Shown: piece after piece, positions 17,476 through 26,929 of the stretch
Layout: every line of letters starts with the position of its first letter
Numbering within the stretch: the first letter of the stretch is position 1
Assembly: GCF_000732925.1 (NCBI RefSeq)
Contig: NZ_CP008953.1
Location: 1,984,001 to 2,048,000 of the forward strand
From: Amycolatopsis japonica
GTDB taxonomy: Bacteria; Actinomycetota; Actinomycetes; Mycobacteriales; Pseudonocardiaceae
Reading direction: 5' to 3'
DNA: 64,000 bases
The notes under the pieces: model-generated
What the model saw: the letters and a program-made list of their open reading frames with translations, nothing else
The model's database searches: none
What the model was told of the DNA's origin: nothing
Made by a program: the position numbers and the translations under genes

Positions 17476-18611
17476 GTGAACTCGAAGCCGAACGCCTCGC
17501 GCGGTCGTACCTCCTGCGTGTGGCCGAGCCTCCAGCACCCGCTTTGGCCGGTTTCGTGGGCGAATTCGGCCCTGTCGTCGCCGCGGAACGGGTGCGTCGC
17601 GCCGACTGCCCGCCGAAGGTGCGCGACGAGACGGCCGCCCGGCGAGCGCACGACTACGCCGAGCGGGATCTGGAGCGCGCCGCGGCCGACGAGACCAGGC
17701 TCGTCATCCCCGAAGACGACGAATGGCCTGCCTGGCCCTTGCTTTCGCTGGCCGTGGCGCAGGGCAGGGGCGTTTCCGGCATGGCGCCTCCGCTGGCGTT
17801 GTGGGTCCGCGGCCCGGTCAAGCTCGGCGAAGCGGTCGACCAGGCGATCGCGATCGTCGGCGCCCGCGCGGCGACCGGATACGGCGAGCACAACGCGGCC
17901 GAAGTGGGCTATCACCTCGCGAGCCGGGGGATCCCGGTGTTCTCGGGAGCGGCGTTCGGCATCGACGGCGCCGCCCACCGGGGCGCGTTGAGCGCGGACG
18001 GGACGACGGTCGCCGTGCTCGGCTGCGGAGCCGACGTCGAGTACCCGGCGCAGCACGCGACCTTGTTGCGCAACATCGGAAAGGTCGGCGCGGTGGTCAG
18101 CGAGTACCCGCCGGGGACCACGCCCGCGAGGCATCGGTTCCTCGTCCGGAACAGGCTCATCGCGGCGCTCACCGAAGGGACCGTCGTGGTCGAGGCGGGA
18201 AGGCGCAGCGGCGCGCGGAACACCGCGAGTACGGCCGGGGCCCTGGGCAAGGTCGTGATGGCCATGCCGGGCCCGGTCTCGTCGGGGATGTCCGCCGGCT
18301 GCCACGCGCTGATTCGCGAAGGCGAGGCCACGCTGGTGACCTCGGTCGACGAGATCCTCGAGACCGCCGGACGGTTCGGGGCGGAGGGGGCGGAACCGTC
18401 GAAACCGCGCCGCCGCACCGATCGGCTCGGTCCGGAGGCGCTGCGCGTGCACGACGCCCTGTCCACGCGGTCGGCGAGACCCGAGGAAAGACTCGCGGCC
18501 GAGTCGGGCATCCCGGTGGAGCGCGTCCGCTCGCTCCTTCCCGAACTGGAACTCGACGGCTTCGCGGAAAGGAGTGACGCAGGGTGGCGAAAACGAGCCG
18601 CCAAGACCTGA
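17472..18611 (+). CDS. dprA: DNA processing protein DprA
   Basis: 379 residues from ATG 17472, overlapping the upstream stop. DprA loads RecA on incoming single-stranded DNA. The Rossmann-like core shows IAIVGARAATGYGE, SGAAFGIDGAAHRGAL, LGCGADVEYPAQH, SEYPPGTTPARHRFLVRNR and the EAGRRSGARNTA motif. The N-terminal helix-hairpin segment (1-100) and a C-terminal winged-helix-like region (about 310-375) are as expected. Whether this strain is naturally competent is unknown; the gene is conserved in non-competent actinobacteria too. Confidence 0.96.
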   Translation: MSELEAERLARSYLLRVAEPPAPALAGFVGEFGPVVAAERVRRADCPPKVRDETAARRAHDYAERDLERAAADETRLVIPEDDEWPAWPLLSLAVAQGRGVSGMAPPLALWVRGPVKLGEAVDQAIAIVGARAATGYGEHNAAEVGYHLASRGIPVFSGAAFGIDGAAHRGALSADGTTVAVLGCGADVEYPAQHATLLRNIGKVGAVVSEYPPGTTPARHRFLVRNRLIAALTEGTVVVEAGRRSGARNTASTAGALGKVVMAMPGPVSSGMSAGCHALIREGEATLVTSVDEILETAGRFGAEGAEPSKPRRRTDRLGPEALRVHDALSTRSARPEERLAAESGIPVERVRSLLPELELDGFAERSDAGWRKRAAKT

Positions 18612-18716
18612 CTGGCCTACACCTGAGACGCCATCCCGGCACGATCCGACCACGGACACCGCAACAGGGTGCGGCGATACTTGACCATCCGCCGTACATC
18701 GCGCAGCGTGATCGGC

Positions 18717-19712
18717 ATGCCGTCGACCGAAGGTCCCCACGGCACGGGGAAACGCGCCCGCAGACCCGATCTGCGCGCCGCCCGTGCCGCGCTGCCGGAG
18801 CCTGTCCGGAAGCTGATCGACGACTACGAGCGGCACCTTTCCCTGGAACGAGGGCTCTCCGCGCACACCGTGCGTGCCTACGTCGGCGACGTGGTGTCGC
18901 TGCTGGGATTCGTCGACGGGAACGGCGGCCGGTTCGAGGATCTCGACATCGGCACACTGCGCGGCTGGCTCGCCCGGCAACGCGAAGAAGGGGCCAGCCG
19001 GACGACGCTGGCGAGGCGTGCGGCGGCGGCCCGCACCTTCACCGCCTGGGCCCACCGAGGCGGGGCCCTCGCGTCGGATCCGGGCGGACGCCTGGTGGCG
19101 CCCCGCGCGCACCGCAAGCTTCCCGGGGTCCTCCGCGCGGAGCAGGCGAGTGACGTCATGCGCTTCTCAGCCGCCGGTGCCGAACAGCGCGACCCGGTGG
19201 CTTTGAGGGACAGTGCCATCGTGGAACTGCTCTACGCGACCGGCGTACGCGTCTCGGAACTGTGCGGGCTGGATGTGGGCGACGTCGACTTCTCCCGCCG
19301 GGTCGTGCTCGTACTGGGCAAGGGTGGCAAGGAACGTGTCGTGCCGTTCGGCGTCCCCGCCGAAACGGCCTTGCGGGCATGGCTGGACGAGGGCAGGGGA
19401 AAGCTCGCCGTCGAAACGAAGGAGCCGGGGAAAGCGGCGCTCTTCCTGGGGGCGCGGGGCGGCAGGCTCGACCCGCGGGCGGCCCGGCGGATCGTCCACG
19501 ACGCCGTCGGTTCGGTGCCGGGCGCGAACGACATGGGGCCGCACGGCCTGAGGCATTCCGCGGCCACCCATCTGCTCGAAGGCGGCGCTGATCTTCGAAG
19601 CGTTCAGGAACTGCTTGGTCACGCTACGCTGGCTACAACGCAGCTCTACACTCATGTGACCGTCGATCGGCTGAAGGCGATCCACGACCGCGCGCACCCC
19701 CGGGCCCGATGA
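18717..19712 (+). CDS. xerC: Tyrosine recombinase XerC
   Basis: 331 residues from ATG 18717; GTG 18708 and ATG 18669 lie in frame. The catalytic residues of a tyrosine recombinase are all visible: Arg in [12 protein letters not shown], Lys in [24 protein letters not shown] (HxxR), [15 protein letters not shown] (His and nucleophile Tyr). The N-terminal SAM-like DNA-binding domain covers about 20-120 ([16 protein letters not shown]). XerC resolves chromosome dimers at dif with XerD. The chromosomal context between dprA and the sigma gene is the standard one, so this is not an integrase of a mobile element. Confidence 0.95.
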   Translation: MPSTEGPHGTGKRARRPDLRAARAALPEPVRKLIDDYERHLSLERGLSAHTVRAYVGDVVSLLGFVDGNGGRFEDLDIGTLRGWLARQREEGASRTTLARRAAAARTFTAWAHRGGALASDPGGRLVAPRAHRKLPGVLRAEQASDVMRFSAAGAEQRDPVALRDSAIVELLYATGVRVSELCGLDVGDVDFSRRVVLVLGKGGKERVVPFGVPAETALRAWLDEGRGKLAVETKEPGKAALFLGARGGRLDPRAARRIVHDAVGSVPGANDMGPHGLRHSAATHLLEGGADLRSVQELLGHATLATTQLYTHVTVDRLKAIHDRAHPRAR

Positions 19713-19819
19713 TGCCGGGGAGAACTCGGCAGGTGACCCGGCGGCCCGGACCGGCGGCGCACGCGCATCCGCACGAGCACGGAGACCACGCTGAGTCGCA
19801 TGCTGAGAACGGCGGTCCG

Positions 19820-20668
19820 ATGACCGCCGACCCACATGTCACCGAAGCCGCCGGGAAACATCGCCCCGGCGGGGACGGTCCTGCCGTCGCACCCGAAGCA
19901 CGGACCGGCTACGAGGTGGACGCCGGCATCCAGGCGCTGTGGCGGGAGTTCACCGAGTCGCCGGACCAGGTCGTGCGCGACCGGCTCGTGCTGCACTACG
20001 CCCCGCTCGTCAAGTACGTCGCCGGCCGGGTCGGCACCGGGCTGCCGACCCACGTCGACGTCGGTGACCTGATCCAGTCCGGGATCTTCGGCCTGGTCGA
20101 CGCGATCGAGAAGTTCGAACCCGCCAGAGGGCTGCGGTTCGAGACCTACGCCATGCAGCGCATCCGGGGCGCGATCCTCGACGATCTCCGGTCCCAGGAC
20201 TGGGTCCCGAGGGCGGTCCGCAGCAAGGCCCGCGAGGCCGAGCGCGCCCTGGAACGCCTCGGCGCCCGGCTCAACCGCACACCGACCGACGCCGAACTCG
20301 CGGCCGAGCTCGAAATCAGCGTCGACGATCTGCGCGAGTTCTACGGGCAGATGCAGCTGACCAGCGTCATCGCGCTGGAAGACCTCGTCGCCGCGGGCAA
20401 GGACAGCGGCTCGCTGGTCGACACCCTGCCCGACGACGGCGCCGTCGACCCGGTGGCCGTCCTGGTCGACCAGGACAACCGCCGCCAGCTGGCGCAGGCG
20501 ATCGCGCAGCTCACCGAACGCGACCGGATCGTGGTCGGTCTCTACTACTTCGAGAGCCTGACGCTCGCCGAGATCGGCAAGGTCCTCGGCGTCACCGAGT
20601 CACGGGTCAGCCAGCTGCACACCCGCGCCGTCATGCGGCTGCGCGCCAAACTGGTCGAGCAGGCCTAA
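19820..20668 (+). CDS. whiG: FliA/WhiG-type sigma factor
   Basis: 282 residues from ATG 19820; an ATG at 19709 overlapping the xerC stop is also in frame. Region 2 starts at RDRLVLHYAPLVKYVAGRV and has DLIQSGIFGLVDAIEKFEPARG and FETYAMQRIRGAILDDLR. Region 4 ends in LTLAEIGKVLGVTESRVSQLHTRAVMRLRAKL, a clear -35-recognition helix-turn-helix. In Streptomyces WhiG commits aerial hyphae to sporulation and is held by an anti-sigma factor. No anti-sigma gene lies alongside. The gene symbol rests on family similarity and context. Confidence 0.88.
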   Translation: MTADPHVTEAAGKHRPGGDGPAVAPEARTGYEVDAGIQALWREFTESPDQVVRDRLVLHYAPLVKYVAGRVGTGLPTHVDVGDLIQSGIFGLVDAIEKFEPARGLRFETYAMQRIRGAILDDLRSQDWVPRAVRSKAREAERALERLGARLNRTPTDAELAAELEISVDDLREFYGQMQLTSVIALEDLVAAGKDSGSLVDTLPDDGAVDPVAVLVDQDNRRQLAQAIAQLTERDRIVVGLYYFESLTLAEIGKVLGVTESRVSQLHTRAVMRLRAKLVEQA

Positions 20669-20697
20669 GCCCCCACGCGCCACGGCGAGTCCCGCCT

Positions 20698-20758
20698 CCA
20701 ATCACGCGTGTTCGCCCCCCAATCACGCGTGTGCGCCGTCCAATCACGTGTGTCCGCC
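20698..20758. repeat. Three tandem 21-bp repeats downstream of whiG
   Basis: A 19-base core CCAATCACGCGTGTTCGCC begins at 20698, 20719 and 20740, exactly 21 bases apart, with one to three substitutions between copies. A partly inverted, degenerate copy (GACACGCGAATCACGG) follows at about 20763-20778. The array lies in the 180-base gap between the convergent whiG and M23 peptidase genes. Each core holds the palindrome ACGCGT or ACGTGT. No open reading frame fits. Confidence 0.75.
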
Positions 20759-20848
20759 GCCAGGACACGCGAATCACGGCATTGTGCGGAGAAGGAGCAC
20801 GTGGCGGCACCGCCACTCGGCCGACCGAGCCCGTTCCGTAACGATCAC

Positions 20849-21454
20849 TCAATCTCCTTCCCACGGTTTGAGCCGGATCTCGGACGGCTCGCCGATCAAC
20901 GCGAGCGGATCGACGTACTCCTCGCCCCGCCGGACGCCGAAATGCAGGCACGCCGGCTCCGGGCAGCCGGGATGGCCCGCCGCGAGCGTCCCGAGCATCT
21001 GCCCCCGGTAGACCTGATCACCCGCGGTGACCGTCAGGGCGAGTGGTTGGTAGGTGGTGCGCAGCCCTCCGTCGTGGTCGATCGACACCACGCCGCGGCC
21101 CGCCACCTGCCCGGCGAACATCACCACTCCTTCGGCGGCCGCGAGCACGTTCGTGCCCGGTGCCGCCGCGAGGTCGATGCCCCGATGGCCGGGCCCGTAC
21201 GGAGTCGAGGGCGGCTCGAAGTACCTGGTGACGCTCGGTACCGGCGAGAGCGGCCACGAGAGTCGCCCTTGCGGGGAGGGTGCGCCTCTGGCCGTTCCCG
21301 GCATCGCCACCGACGCGAAGATCGCGAGCAGGGTCGCGAGGATCGCGAGGCGCGGAAGCCGCCGAGGACGCCCGGGGCGGCGGTGCCTCCCGCCGGTGCG
21401 GTCGAGGGCGAAGGAGTGCCTGGTGACAGGGCGGGAACAGGTCGTCATGGTCAT
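20849..21454 (-). CDS. Secreted M23 family metallopeptidase
   Basis: 201 residues from ATG 21454 (ATG 21448 possible). An Arg-rich N-terminus and a helix at about 40-60 form an unusually long signal peptide. The LytM/M23 domain follows: HRGIDLAAAPGTNVLAAAEG near residue 100 supplies zinc ligands (HxxxD), and LHFGVRRGEEYVDP supplies the final HxG-type His. M23 enzymes cut peptide cross-links of peptidoglycan. Short distance between domain and signal peptide suggests a small secreted lysin or a non-catalytic regulator, but the metal ligands seem intact. Convergent with whiG, divergent from rpsB, an arrangement shared with other actinobacteria. Confidence 0.88.
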   Translation of the reverse strand: MTMTTCSRPVTRHSFALDRTGGRHRRPGRPRRLPRLAILATLLAIFASVAMPGTARGAPSPQGRLSWPLSPVPSVTRYFEPPSTPYGPGHRGIDLAAAPGTNVLAAAEGVVMFAGQVAGRGVVSIDHDGGLRTTYQPLALTVTAGDQVYRGQMLGTLAAGHPGCPEPACLHFGVRRGEEYVDPLALIGEPSEIRLKPWEGD

Positions 21455-21505
21455 GTGTTCCAGGCTGGGGGACCGGCGTGGCGTGCGGGGCGCGCCGGGG
21501 GAATC

Positions 21506-21533
21506 TGTGGATAACCGAGGCGGTTGTGGACAA
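21506..21533 (-). promoter_or_regulatory. Pair of DnaA-box-like 9-mers upstream of rpsB
   Basis: Read on the minus strand, 21514-21506 is TTATCCACA and 21533-21525 is TTGTCCACA, both perfect DnaA boxes, 19 bases apart. They lie in the 382-base gap between the M23 gene and rpsB, which I otherwise find empty of genes. The gap must carry the divergent promoters; a GTAGACTCT-like -10 candidate occurs near 21582. DnaA control of a neighbouring promoter is possible but unproven. Confidence 0.45.
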
Positions 21534-21836
21534 CCCCTCTCATCAGGGGCTGCCGGTGCGGTACCCGGTGGCGACAGGGAGTAGACTCTTTTGCGCGGTC
21601 CGCGGCAGCGGACTGACTTCGCGTGCACGTGCGCGCTCCCGATGGCCGATCTCCTCACGGAGGGTCAGGACAGGCGGGGGCACACGGCCCGGCGGTCCCT
21701 GCGGTCACTTCGCCACAGGGTCCGGGCCCGAGCATCGGCACCAGGGCGATCGGCCACCCGGCCGAGAGCGACGAACCGAGCAAGCGCGTTCCGGCGGAGC
21801 CGGGCGCGCACGACACAGAAGAGGTTGATTCCGGCA

Positions 21837-22697
21837 ATGGCCGTCGTCACCATGAAGCAGCTGCTCGACAGCGGCGTGCACTTCGGGCACCAGACCCGTC
21901 GGTGGAACCCGAAGATGAAGCGCTACATCTTCACCGAGCGCAACGGTATCTACATCATCGACCTGCAGCAGACGCTGACGTACATCGACCGTGCGTACGA
22001 GTTCATCAAGGAAACCGTCGCGCACGGCGGCACCATCATGTTCGTCGGCACGAAGAAGCAGGCTCAGGAAGCCATCGCCTCCGAGGCCTCGCGCGTGGGC
22101 ATGCCCTACGTGAACCAGCGCTGGCTCGGCGGCATGCTGACCAACTTCCAGACGGTGCACAAGCGTCTCCTCCGCCTGAAGGAGCTCGAGTCGCAGGAGC
22201 AGACCGGTGGTTTCGCCGGCCTGACCAAGCGCGAAATCCTCACGCTCACCCGTGAGAAGGACAAGCTCGAGAAGACCCTCGGCGGTATCCGCGACATGGC
22301 CAAGGTGCCGAGCATCGTGTGGATCGTCGACACGAAGAAGGAGCACATCGCCGTCGGCGAGGCTCGCAAGCTGAACATCCCGGTCGTCGCGATCCTGGAC
22401 ACCAACTGCGACCCGGACGAGGTCGACTACCCGATCCCGGGTAACGACGACGCGATCCGTTCGGCCGCGCTGCTGACCAAGGTCGTGGCCGAGGCCGCCG
22501 CCGCCGGTCTGATGGCCCGCTCCAGCCGCAACGGTTCCTCCGCCGACGCCAAGCCCGAGGCGGGCGTCGCCACGGACGAGCCGCTGGCCGAGTGGGAGAA
22601 GGAGCTGCTCGCCGGCTCCGAGACCGCCGCTGCGGACGCCAAGGAAGCCGCCGCCGCGACCGAGGCCCCGGCCGAGCAGGCCACCGCCTCCTCCTGA
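21837..22697 (+). CDS. rpsB: 30S ribosomal protein S2
   Basis: 286 residues from ATG 21837 ([32 protein letters not shown]). S2 is a late-assembling protein needed to anchor S1-type mRNA contacts. Conserved segments include [30 protein letters not shown] and [28 protein letters not shown]. The last 55 residues are an Ala/Glu-rich actinobacterial extension. Heads the rpsB-tsf pair; a strong hairpin sits in the 92-base gap before tsf, likely giving more S2 than EF-Ts. Confidence 0.98.
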   Translation: MAVVTMKQLLDSGVHFGHQTRRWNPKMKRYIFTERNGIYIIDLQQTLTYIDRAYEFIKETVAHGGTIMFVGTKKQAQEAIASEASRVGMPYVNQRWLGGMLTNFQTVHKRLLRLKELESQEQTGGFAGLTKREILTLTREKDKLEKTLGGIRDMAKVPSIVWIVDTKKEHIAVGEARKLNIPVVAILDTNCDPDEVDYPIPGNDDAIRSAALLTKVVAEAAAAGLMARSSRNGSSADAKPEAGVATDEPLAEWEKELLAGSETAAADAKEAAAATEAPAEQATASS

Positions 22698-22705
22698 TCC
22701 ACCCG

Positions 22706-22737
22706 CTCGTGGGGCCGCCTCCGGGCGGCCCCACGAG
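22706..22737 (+). terminator. Hairpin between rpsB and tsf
   Basis: CTCGTGGGGCCGCC (22706-22719) pairs perfectly with GGCGGCCCCACGAG (22724-22737) around a four-base loop. It begins eight bases after the rpsB stop and is followed by a weakly A-rich stretch, not a T-run. Partial termination or mRNA-end protection between the two translation genes is likely. Confidence 0.75.
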
Positions 22738-22789
22738 TGAATTCCCCAAAAGACTTTCTCGTACCTGAAAAAGGACGGACACACCCACG

Positions 22790-23614
22790 ATGGCGAACTA
22801 CACCGCCGCAGACGTGAAGCGTCTCCGGGAGCTGACCGGCTCCGGCATGATGAACTGCAAGAAGGCGCTGGAGGAGAACGACGGCGACTTCGACAAGGCC
22901 GTCGAGTTCCTGCGCATCAAGGGCGCCAAGGACGTCGGCAAGCGCGCCGAGCGCGCCACCGCCGAGGGCCTCGTCGCCGGTGACGGCGGCGTGCTGATCG
23001 AGCTCGACTCCGAGACCGACTTCGTCGCGAAGAACGAGGACTTCCAGGCCCTCGCCGCGAAGATCGTCGAGGTCGCGAAGGCCGAGAAGACCAGCGACGT
23101 CGAGAAGCTGAAGGCCGCCTCGCTCGACGGCAAGACCGTCGAGGAGCAGGTCCAGGAGCTGGCCGCCCGTATCGGTGAGAAGCTCGAGCTGCGCCGTGTC
23201 GCCGCCTACGAGGGCACCACCACCACGTACCTGCACCGTCGCGGTGCGGACCTCCCGCCCGCCGTCGGCGTGCTCATCGAGTACACCGGTGAGGGCGAAG
23301 CCGCCGCCGAGGCCGCTCGTGGCGCCGCCATGCAGGTCGCCGCGCTCAAGGCGAAGTACCTCACCCGCGAAGAGGTCCCGGCCGAGATCGTCGAGAACGA
23401 GCGCCGCGTCGCCGAGGCGACCGCCCGCGAAGAGGGCAAGCCGGAGCAGGCCATGCCCAAGATCATCGAGGGCAAGGTCAACGCCTACTACAAGGACAAC
23501 GTCCTGCTCGAGCAGCCGTCGGTCAAGGACAACAAGAAGACCGTCAAGGCCCTGCTCGACGAGGCCGGCGTGGCCGTGAGCCGGTTCGCCCGGTTCGAGG
23601 TCGGCCAGGCCTGA
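22790..23614 (+). CDS. tsf: Elongation factor Ts
   Basis: 274 residues from ATG 22790. EF-Ts is the guanine nucleotide exchange factor for EF-Tu. The N-terminal UBA-like part ([34 protein letters not shown]), the TDFVAKN motif near residue 80 and the C-terminal dimer domain are conserved. [18 protein letters not shown] and [15 protein letters not shown] are also family features. The length is normal for actinobacteria. A 13-bp hairpin follows in the 93-base gap to pyrH. Confidence 0.98.
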   Translation: MANYTAADVKRLRELTGSGMMNCKKALEENDGDFDKAVEFLRIKGAKDVGKRAERATAEGLVAGDGGVLIELDSETDFVAKNEDFQALAAKIVEVAKAEKTSDVEKLKAASLDGKTVEEQVQELAARIGEKLELRRVAAYEGTTTTYLHRRGADLPPAVGVLIEYTGEGEAAAEAARGAAMQVAALKAKYLTREEVPAEIVENERRVAEATAREEGKPEQAMPKIIEGKVNAYYKDNVLLEQPSVKDNKKTVKALLDEAGVAVSRFARFEVGQA

Positions 23615-23640
23615 TCCAGGCGCGGAACACAAGAACCACC

Positions 23641-23679
23641 ACTGTGCCCCGTCTCCGTCCATCGGGGACGGGGCACAGT
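23641..23679 (+). terminator. Hairpin between tsf and pyrH
   Basis: ACTGTGCCCCGTC (23641-23653) pairs perfectly with GACGGGGCACAGT (23667-23679); the loop is 13 bases and can pair further. It starts 27 bases after the tsf stop. The sequence after it (CGGGTTTCAG) has only a short T-run, so this is a probable actinobacterial-type terminator that separates tsf from pyrH-frr-cdsA. Confidence 0.75.
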
Positions 23680-23707
23680 CGGGTTTCAGAGCATTAGGGA
23701 GGGCGAC

Positions 23708-24451
23708 ATGGGTGTCCGGGTCGAAGGCGGATACCGGCGGGTGCTGCTGAAACTGGGCGGCGAGATGTTCGGCGGCGGTTCCATCGGGGTCGATCCCGAT
23801 GTGGTGCACTCGGTCGCCCAGCAGATCGCCGACGTCGCGCGGACGGGCGTGCAGATCGCCGTCGTGATCGGCGGTGGCAACTACTTCCGCGGCGCGGAAC
23901 TGTCGCAGCGCGGCATGGACCGCGACCGCGCGGACTACATGGCGATGCTCGGCACCGTCATGAACTGCCTGGCGTTGCAGGACTTCCTGGAGAAGGAAGG
24001 CCTGCCCACCCGGGTGCAGACCGCCATCACCATGGGGCAGGTCGCCGAGCCGTACATCCCGCGCCGCGCCGAGCGTCACCTGGAGAAGGGCCGCGTCGTC
24101 ATCTTCGGCGCCGGGGTCGGCATGCCGTACTTCTCGACGGACACCGCCGCCGCGCAGCGCGCGCTCGAACTCGGCTGCGAGGCCGTCTTGATGGCGAAGG
24201 CCGTCGACGGCGTCTACACCGCGGACCCGAAGAGCGACCCGACCGCCGAGATGTTCCACGAGATCAGCCACCGCGAGGTGCTGGAACGGGACCTCAAGGT
24301 CGCCGACGCCACCGCGTTCAGCCTGTGCATGGACAACAACATGCCGATCATCGTGTTCAATCTCCTCACCGAGGGGAACATCGCCCGTGCGGTCAGCGGT
24401 GAAAGGATCGGCACCCTGGTCGACACCCCCGCCGACGGGGTGCCCGCGTAG
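23708..24451 (+). CDS. pyrH: UMP kinase
   Basis: 247-residue amino-acid-kinase-fold enzyme that phosphorylates UMP to UDP with ATP, a hexamer controlled by GTP and UTP. Conserved motifs: [14 protein letters not shown] (phosphate loop; the Gly version of KLxGE is usual in actinobacteria), [51 protein letters not shown] and [17 protein letters not shown] 23708 has AGGGAGGGCG just upstream. First gene of pyrH-frr-cdsA, probably from its own promoter after the tsf hairpin. Confidence 0.98.
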   Translation: MGVRVEGGYRRVLLKLGGEMFGGGSIGVDPDVVHSVAQQIADVARTGVQIAVVIGGGNYFRGAELSQRGMDRDRADYMAMLGTVMNCLALQDFLEKEGLPTRVQTAITMGQVAEPYIPRRAERHLEKGRVVIFGAGVGMPYFSTDTAAAQRALELGCEAVLMAKAVDGVYTADPKSDPTAEMFHEISHREVLERDLKVADATAFSLCMDNNMPIIVFNLLTEGNIARAVSGERIGTLVDTPADGVPA

Positions 24452-24502
24452 TCCTGCTCTGATCTCCGTAATCGGTACGCATACACAACAACGGGAGTTG
24501 CC

Positions 24503-25060
24503 GTGATCGACGAGACCCTCCTCGACGCCGAGGAGAAGATGGAAAAAGCGGTGTCCGTCGCCAAGGAGGACCTGTCGTCGGTACGCACCGGCCGGGCCCA
24601 CCCCGGGATGTTCTCGCGCGTTGTCGTCGATTACTACGGCGCGCCGACCCCGCTGAACCAGCTTGCGGGCGTCAACATCCCCGAAGCCCGGATGGCGTTG
24701 ATCAAGCCTTACGACCAGACCTCGCTCAACGCCATCGAGAAGGCGATCCGCGAGTCGGACCTCGGCGTCAACCCGAGCAACGACGGCAACGTGATCCGCA
24801 TCGTCATCCCGCAGCTTACCGAAGAGCGCCGCAAGGAGATGGTGAAGGTCGCCAAGTCCAAGGGGGAGGACGCCCGCGTCTCGATCCGCAGCGTCCGCCG
24901 CAAGGCCAAGGAAGAACTCGACCGGATCAAGAAGGACGGCGAGGCGGGCGAGGACGAGGTCGTCCACGCCGAGAAGGAACTCCAGAACCTCACCGACACC
25001 TACACCCACAAGGTGGACGAGCTGGTGAAACACAAGGAAGCCGAGCTACTCGAGGTCTGA
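24503..25060 (+). CDS. frr: Ribosome recycling factor
   Basis: 185 residues from GTG 24503, preceded by CGGGAG. RRF splits post-termination ribosomes together with EF-G. The L-shaped fold is recognisable from [41 protein letters not shown] and [22 protein letters not shown] features, ending in a long coiled-coil helix with the [15 protein letters not shown] tail. Stop codon overlaps the cdsA ATG by one base, so the two are coupled. Confidence 0.98.
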   Translation: MIDETLLDAEEKMEKAVSVAKEDLSSVRTGRAHPGMFSRVVVDYYGAPTPLNQLAGVNIPEARMALIKPYDQTSLNAIEKAIRESDLGVNPSNDGNVIRIVIPQLTEERRKEMVKVAKSKGEDARVSIRSVRRKAKEELDRIKKDGEAGEDEVVHAEKELQNLTDTYTHKVDELVKHKEAELLEV

Positions 25061-25956
25061 TGAGCCAGGTGAGCGAGGAACGCGAGGATCGGGTGGAGAA
25101 CCCGGAACCGGTTCCGGCGGAGAAGCCGGAACCGGCGCAAAAGGTTTCCCGCGCCGGCCGTAACCTGCCCGCCGCGATCGGGGTGGGGCTGCTGCTGGGC
25201 GCGGCGATCGTCACGTCCCTGCTCACCGTGCGCTTTCTGTTCATCGGCATCATCGCGATCGCCATCGCGGTCGGCACGATCGAGCTGGCCGGGGCGTTGA
25301 AGCGCGCGGCGGGCATCCGGATCGCGCTGGTCCCGGTGCTCGTCGGCGGTCAGGCGATGATCTGGCTGGCCTGGCCGTATGGCCGCGAAGGCGCGCTGAC
25401 GGCGTTCGTGCTGACGGTGCTCGTCTGCCTGCTGTGGCGGTTGCCCGGCGGCGCGGACGGGTATCTGCGCGACATCAGCGCGTCGGTCTTCGCCGCCGCG
25501 TACATCCCGCTTTTCGGTGCCTTCGCCGCCATGCTCGTCCCGCCGGAGGACGGCGTGGGCCGGGTGCTGGCGTTCATGATCGGCGTCGTCGCCTCGGACA
25601 CCGGTGGCTACATCGCCGGTGTGCTGGGCGGAAAACACCCGATGGCGCCCACGATCAGCCCGAAGAAGACCTGGGAAGGTTTCGCCGGTTCCCTCGTGGC
25701 CGGTGTCGTCGCCGGCGCGCTGACCCTGAGCCTCCTGCTCGACGGCCACGCCTGGCAGGGTGTGCTGTTCGGCGCGGCGATCGTCTGCACGGCGACGCTG
25801 GGCGATCTCGTCGAGTCGCTGATCAAACGCGACCTCGGCGTCAAGGACATGGGGAACATGCTGCCGGGACACGGCGGCTTGATGGACCGGCTCGACTCCT
25901 TGCTTCCTTCGGCCGTCGTCTCCTGGTTGCTGCTCTCGGCGTTCGTCCCCGTCTAG
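25060..25956 (+). CDS. cdsA: Phosphatidate cytidylyltransferase
   Basis: 298-residue membrane enzyme that makes CDP-diacylglycerol from phosphatidate and CTP, the entry to phospholipid head-group synthesis. A charged N-terminus (1-35) precedes about eight helices. The family signature is complete near the end: LGDLVESLIKRDLGVKDMGNMLPGHGG followed by MDRLDS. SPKKTWEGFAGS is also diagnostic. In many actinobacteria rlmN follows cdsA closely; here they are separated by 6.7 kb of accessory genes. Confidence 0.97.
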   Translation: MSQVSEEREDRVENPEPVPAEKPEPAQKVSRAGRNLPAAIGVGLLLGAAIVTSLLTVRFLFIGIIAIAIAVGTIELAGALKRAAGIRIALVPVLVGGQAMIWLAWPYGREGALTAFVLTVLVCLLWRLPGGADGYLRDISASVFAAAYIPLFGAFAAMLVPPEDGVGRVLAFMIGVVASDTGGYIAGVLGGKHPMAPTISPKKTWEGFAGSLVAGVVAGALTLSLLLDGHAWQGVLFGAAIVCTATLGDLVESLIKRDLGVKDMGNMLPGHGGLMDRLDSLLPSAVVSWLLLSAFVPV

Positions 25957-25968
25957 CCTCTGCCCGGC

Positions 25969-26814
25969 TCAGTCGTCGTAGGGATCGTCGACTTCGGCGG
26001 TACCCCAGCCCTCGACGGCCCGGGAGTGGTCGATCACGGCGAAGACCGAACCGTCCGGGTCGGCGAGGATCGCCATCCGGCCGTACGGGGTGTCGTAGGG
26101 CTGGACCACGACGGCACCGCCGAGCATCAACGCCTGTCCGGCCGCGGCGTCCGCGCCGCGAGCCGGGTCGAGGGCGAGGTAGACCATCCAGTGCGGGGGA
26201 GTGTCCGGCCGGTATTCCGAGCCCATGACGTACCGGTACAGCACCGGTTCGTGCTCGATGAGCCATTCGGCGTAGTCGAGCGACGCGCCGTCGCCGATCT
26301 GGTGGCTGGTGTAGTCGAAGAGGCGGCAGTAGAAGTGATCCGCCGCCGCGCCGTCGTGGGTGTTGAGATCCGCGCCGCTGAAGGTGTTCGGCACCCCGGT
26401 CGCGAACTCCCAGGTGGCGGGAGGCTCCCAGAAGACGACGTGCGCGCCGCACGCGTCGATGGCGTGCACGATGCTGCCGCGATGGGGGATCGCCATCGGT
26501 CCGAGTGTGACCCGGCCACCGAGACTGTCCACCCATTCGGCGGCGGCGGCCGCCTGGGACACCGAGATGTGAACGCTCCAGCCGGACGGTCCGTCCGCGC
26601 CCGCGCGGTACAGACCACCGGTCGGGACGCCGTTCAGCGTCGCGATCGAATACCGGCCGGTCGGCGTCGCCGGATCACGCTGGACGGTGAACTCCCAGTC
26701 GAAAAGCCCGCTGTAGAAGGCTTGTGCGGCCGCTTCGTCTCTGCACGCGAGCTCGATCCAGCACGGGATTCCCGAAGGTATGACGGAAGTGTGGGCGGCC
26801 GAGCCAAGCGACAT
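25969..26814 (-). CDS. VOC family protein with two glyoxalase-like domains
   Basis: 281 residues built from two vicinal-oxygen-chelate modules: residues about 14-130 (CWIELACRDEAAAQAFYSGLFDWEF, ending VVFWEP) and about 140-270 (DLNTHDGAAADHFYCRLFDYT, ending GSVFAVIDHS). Such proteins bind a metal with His/Glu and act on small molecules, or sequester antibiotics without catalysis. The substrate cannot be told. Convergent with cdsA with a 12-base gap. ATG 26814 has GGGAGAACC upstream. First gene of the accessory segment between cdsA and rlmN. Confidence 0.85.
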   Translation of the reverse strand: MSLGSAAHTSVIPSGIPCWIELACRDEAAAQAFYSGLFDWEFTVQRDPATPTGRYSIATLNGVPTGGLYRAGADGPSGWSVHISVSQAAAAAEWVDSLGGRVTLGPMAIPHRGSIVHAIDACGAHVVFWEPPATWEFATGVPNTFSGADLNTHDGAAADHFYCRLFDYTSHQIGDGASLDYAEWLIEHEPVLYRYVMGSEYRPDTPPHWMVYLALDPARGADAAAGQALMLGGAVVVQPYDTPYGRMAILADPDGSVFAVIDHSRAVEGWGTAEVDDPYDD

Positions 26815-26929
26815 GCGGTTCTCCCTTACCGGTGGGAGTAAAGTCTAGTCGCTGACCGCATTGTTTCCGTCAAAGATTTCGGCCCGGATACCCCGGAACC
26901 CGGCCCGGCGTCCCTTCGTTGGAGCTTCC

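Noticed and set aside
18717..19712. Tyrosine recombinase as integrase of a mobile element
   Set aside because: Housekeeping XerC context (dprA/whiG), no attachment repeats or cargo.
22739..22789. Separate promoter for tsf
   Set aside because: No -35/-10 pair that I can defend; read-through from rpsB is more likely.
26861..26929. Longer start of the methyltransferase at 26861
   Set aside because: The first 23 codons are low-complexity; the GTG at 26930 has GGAG at ideal spacing.
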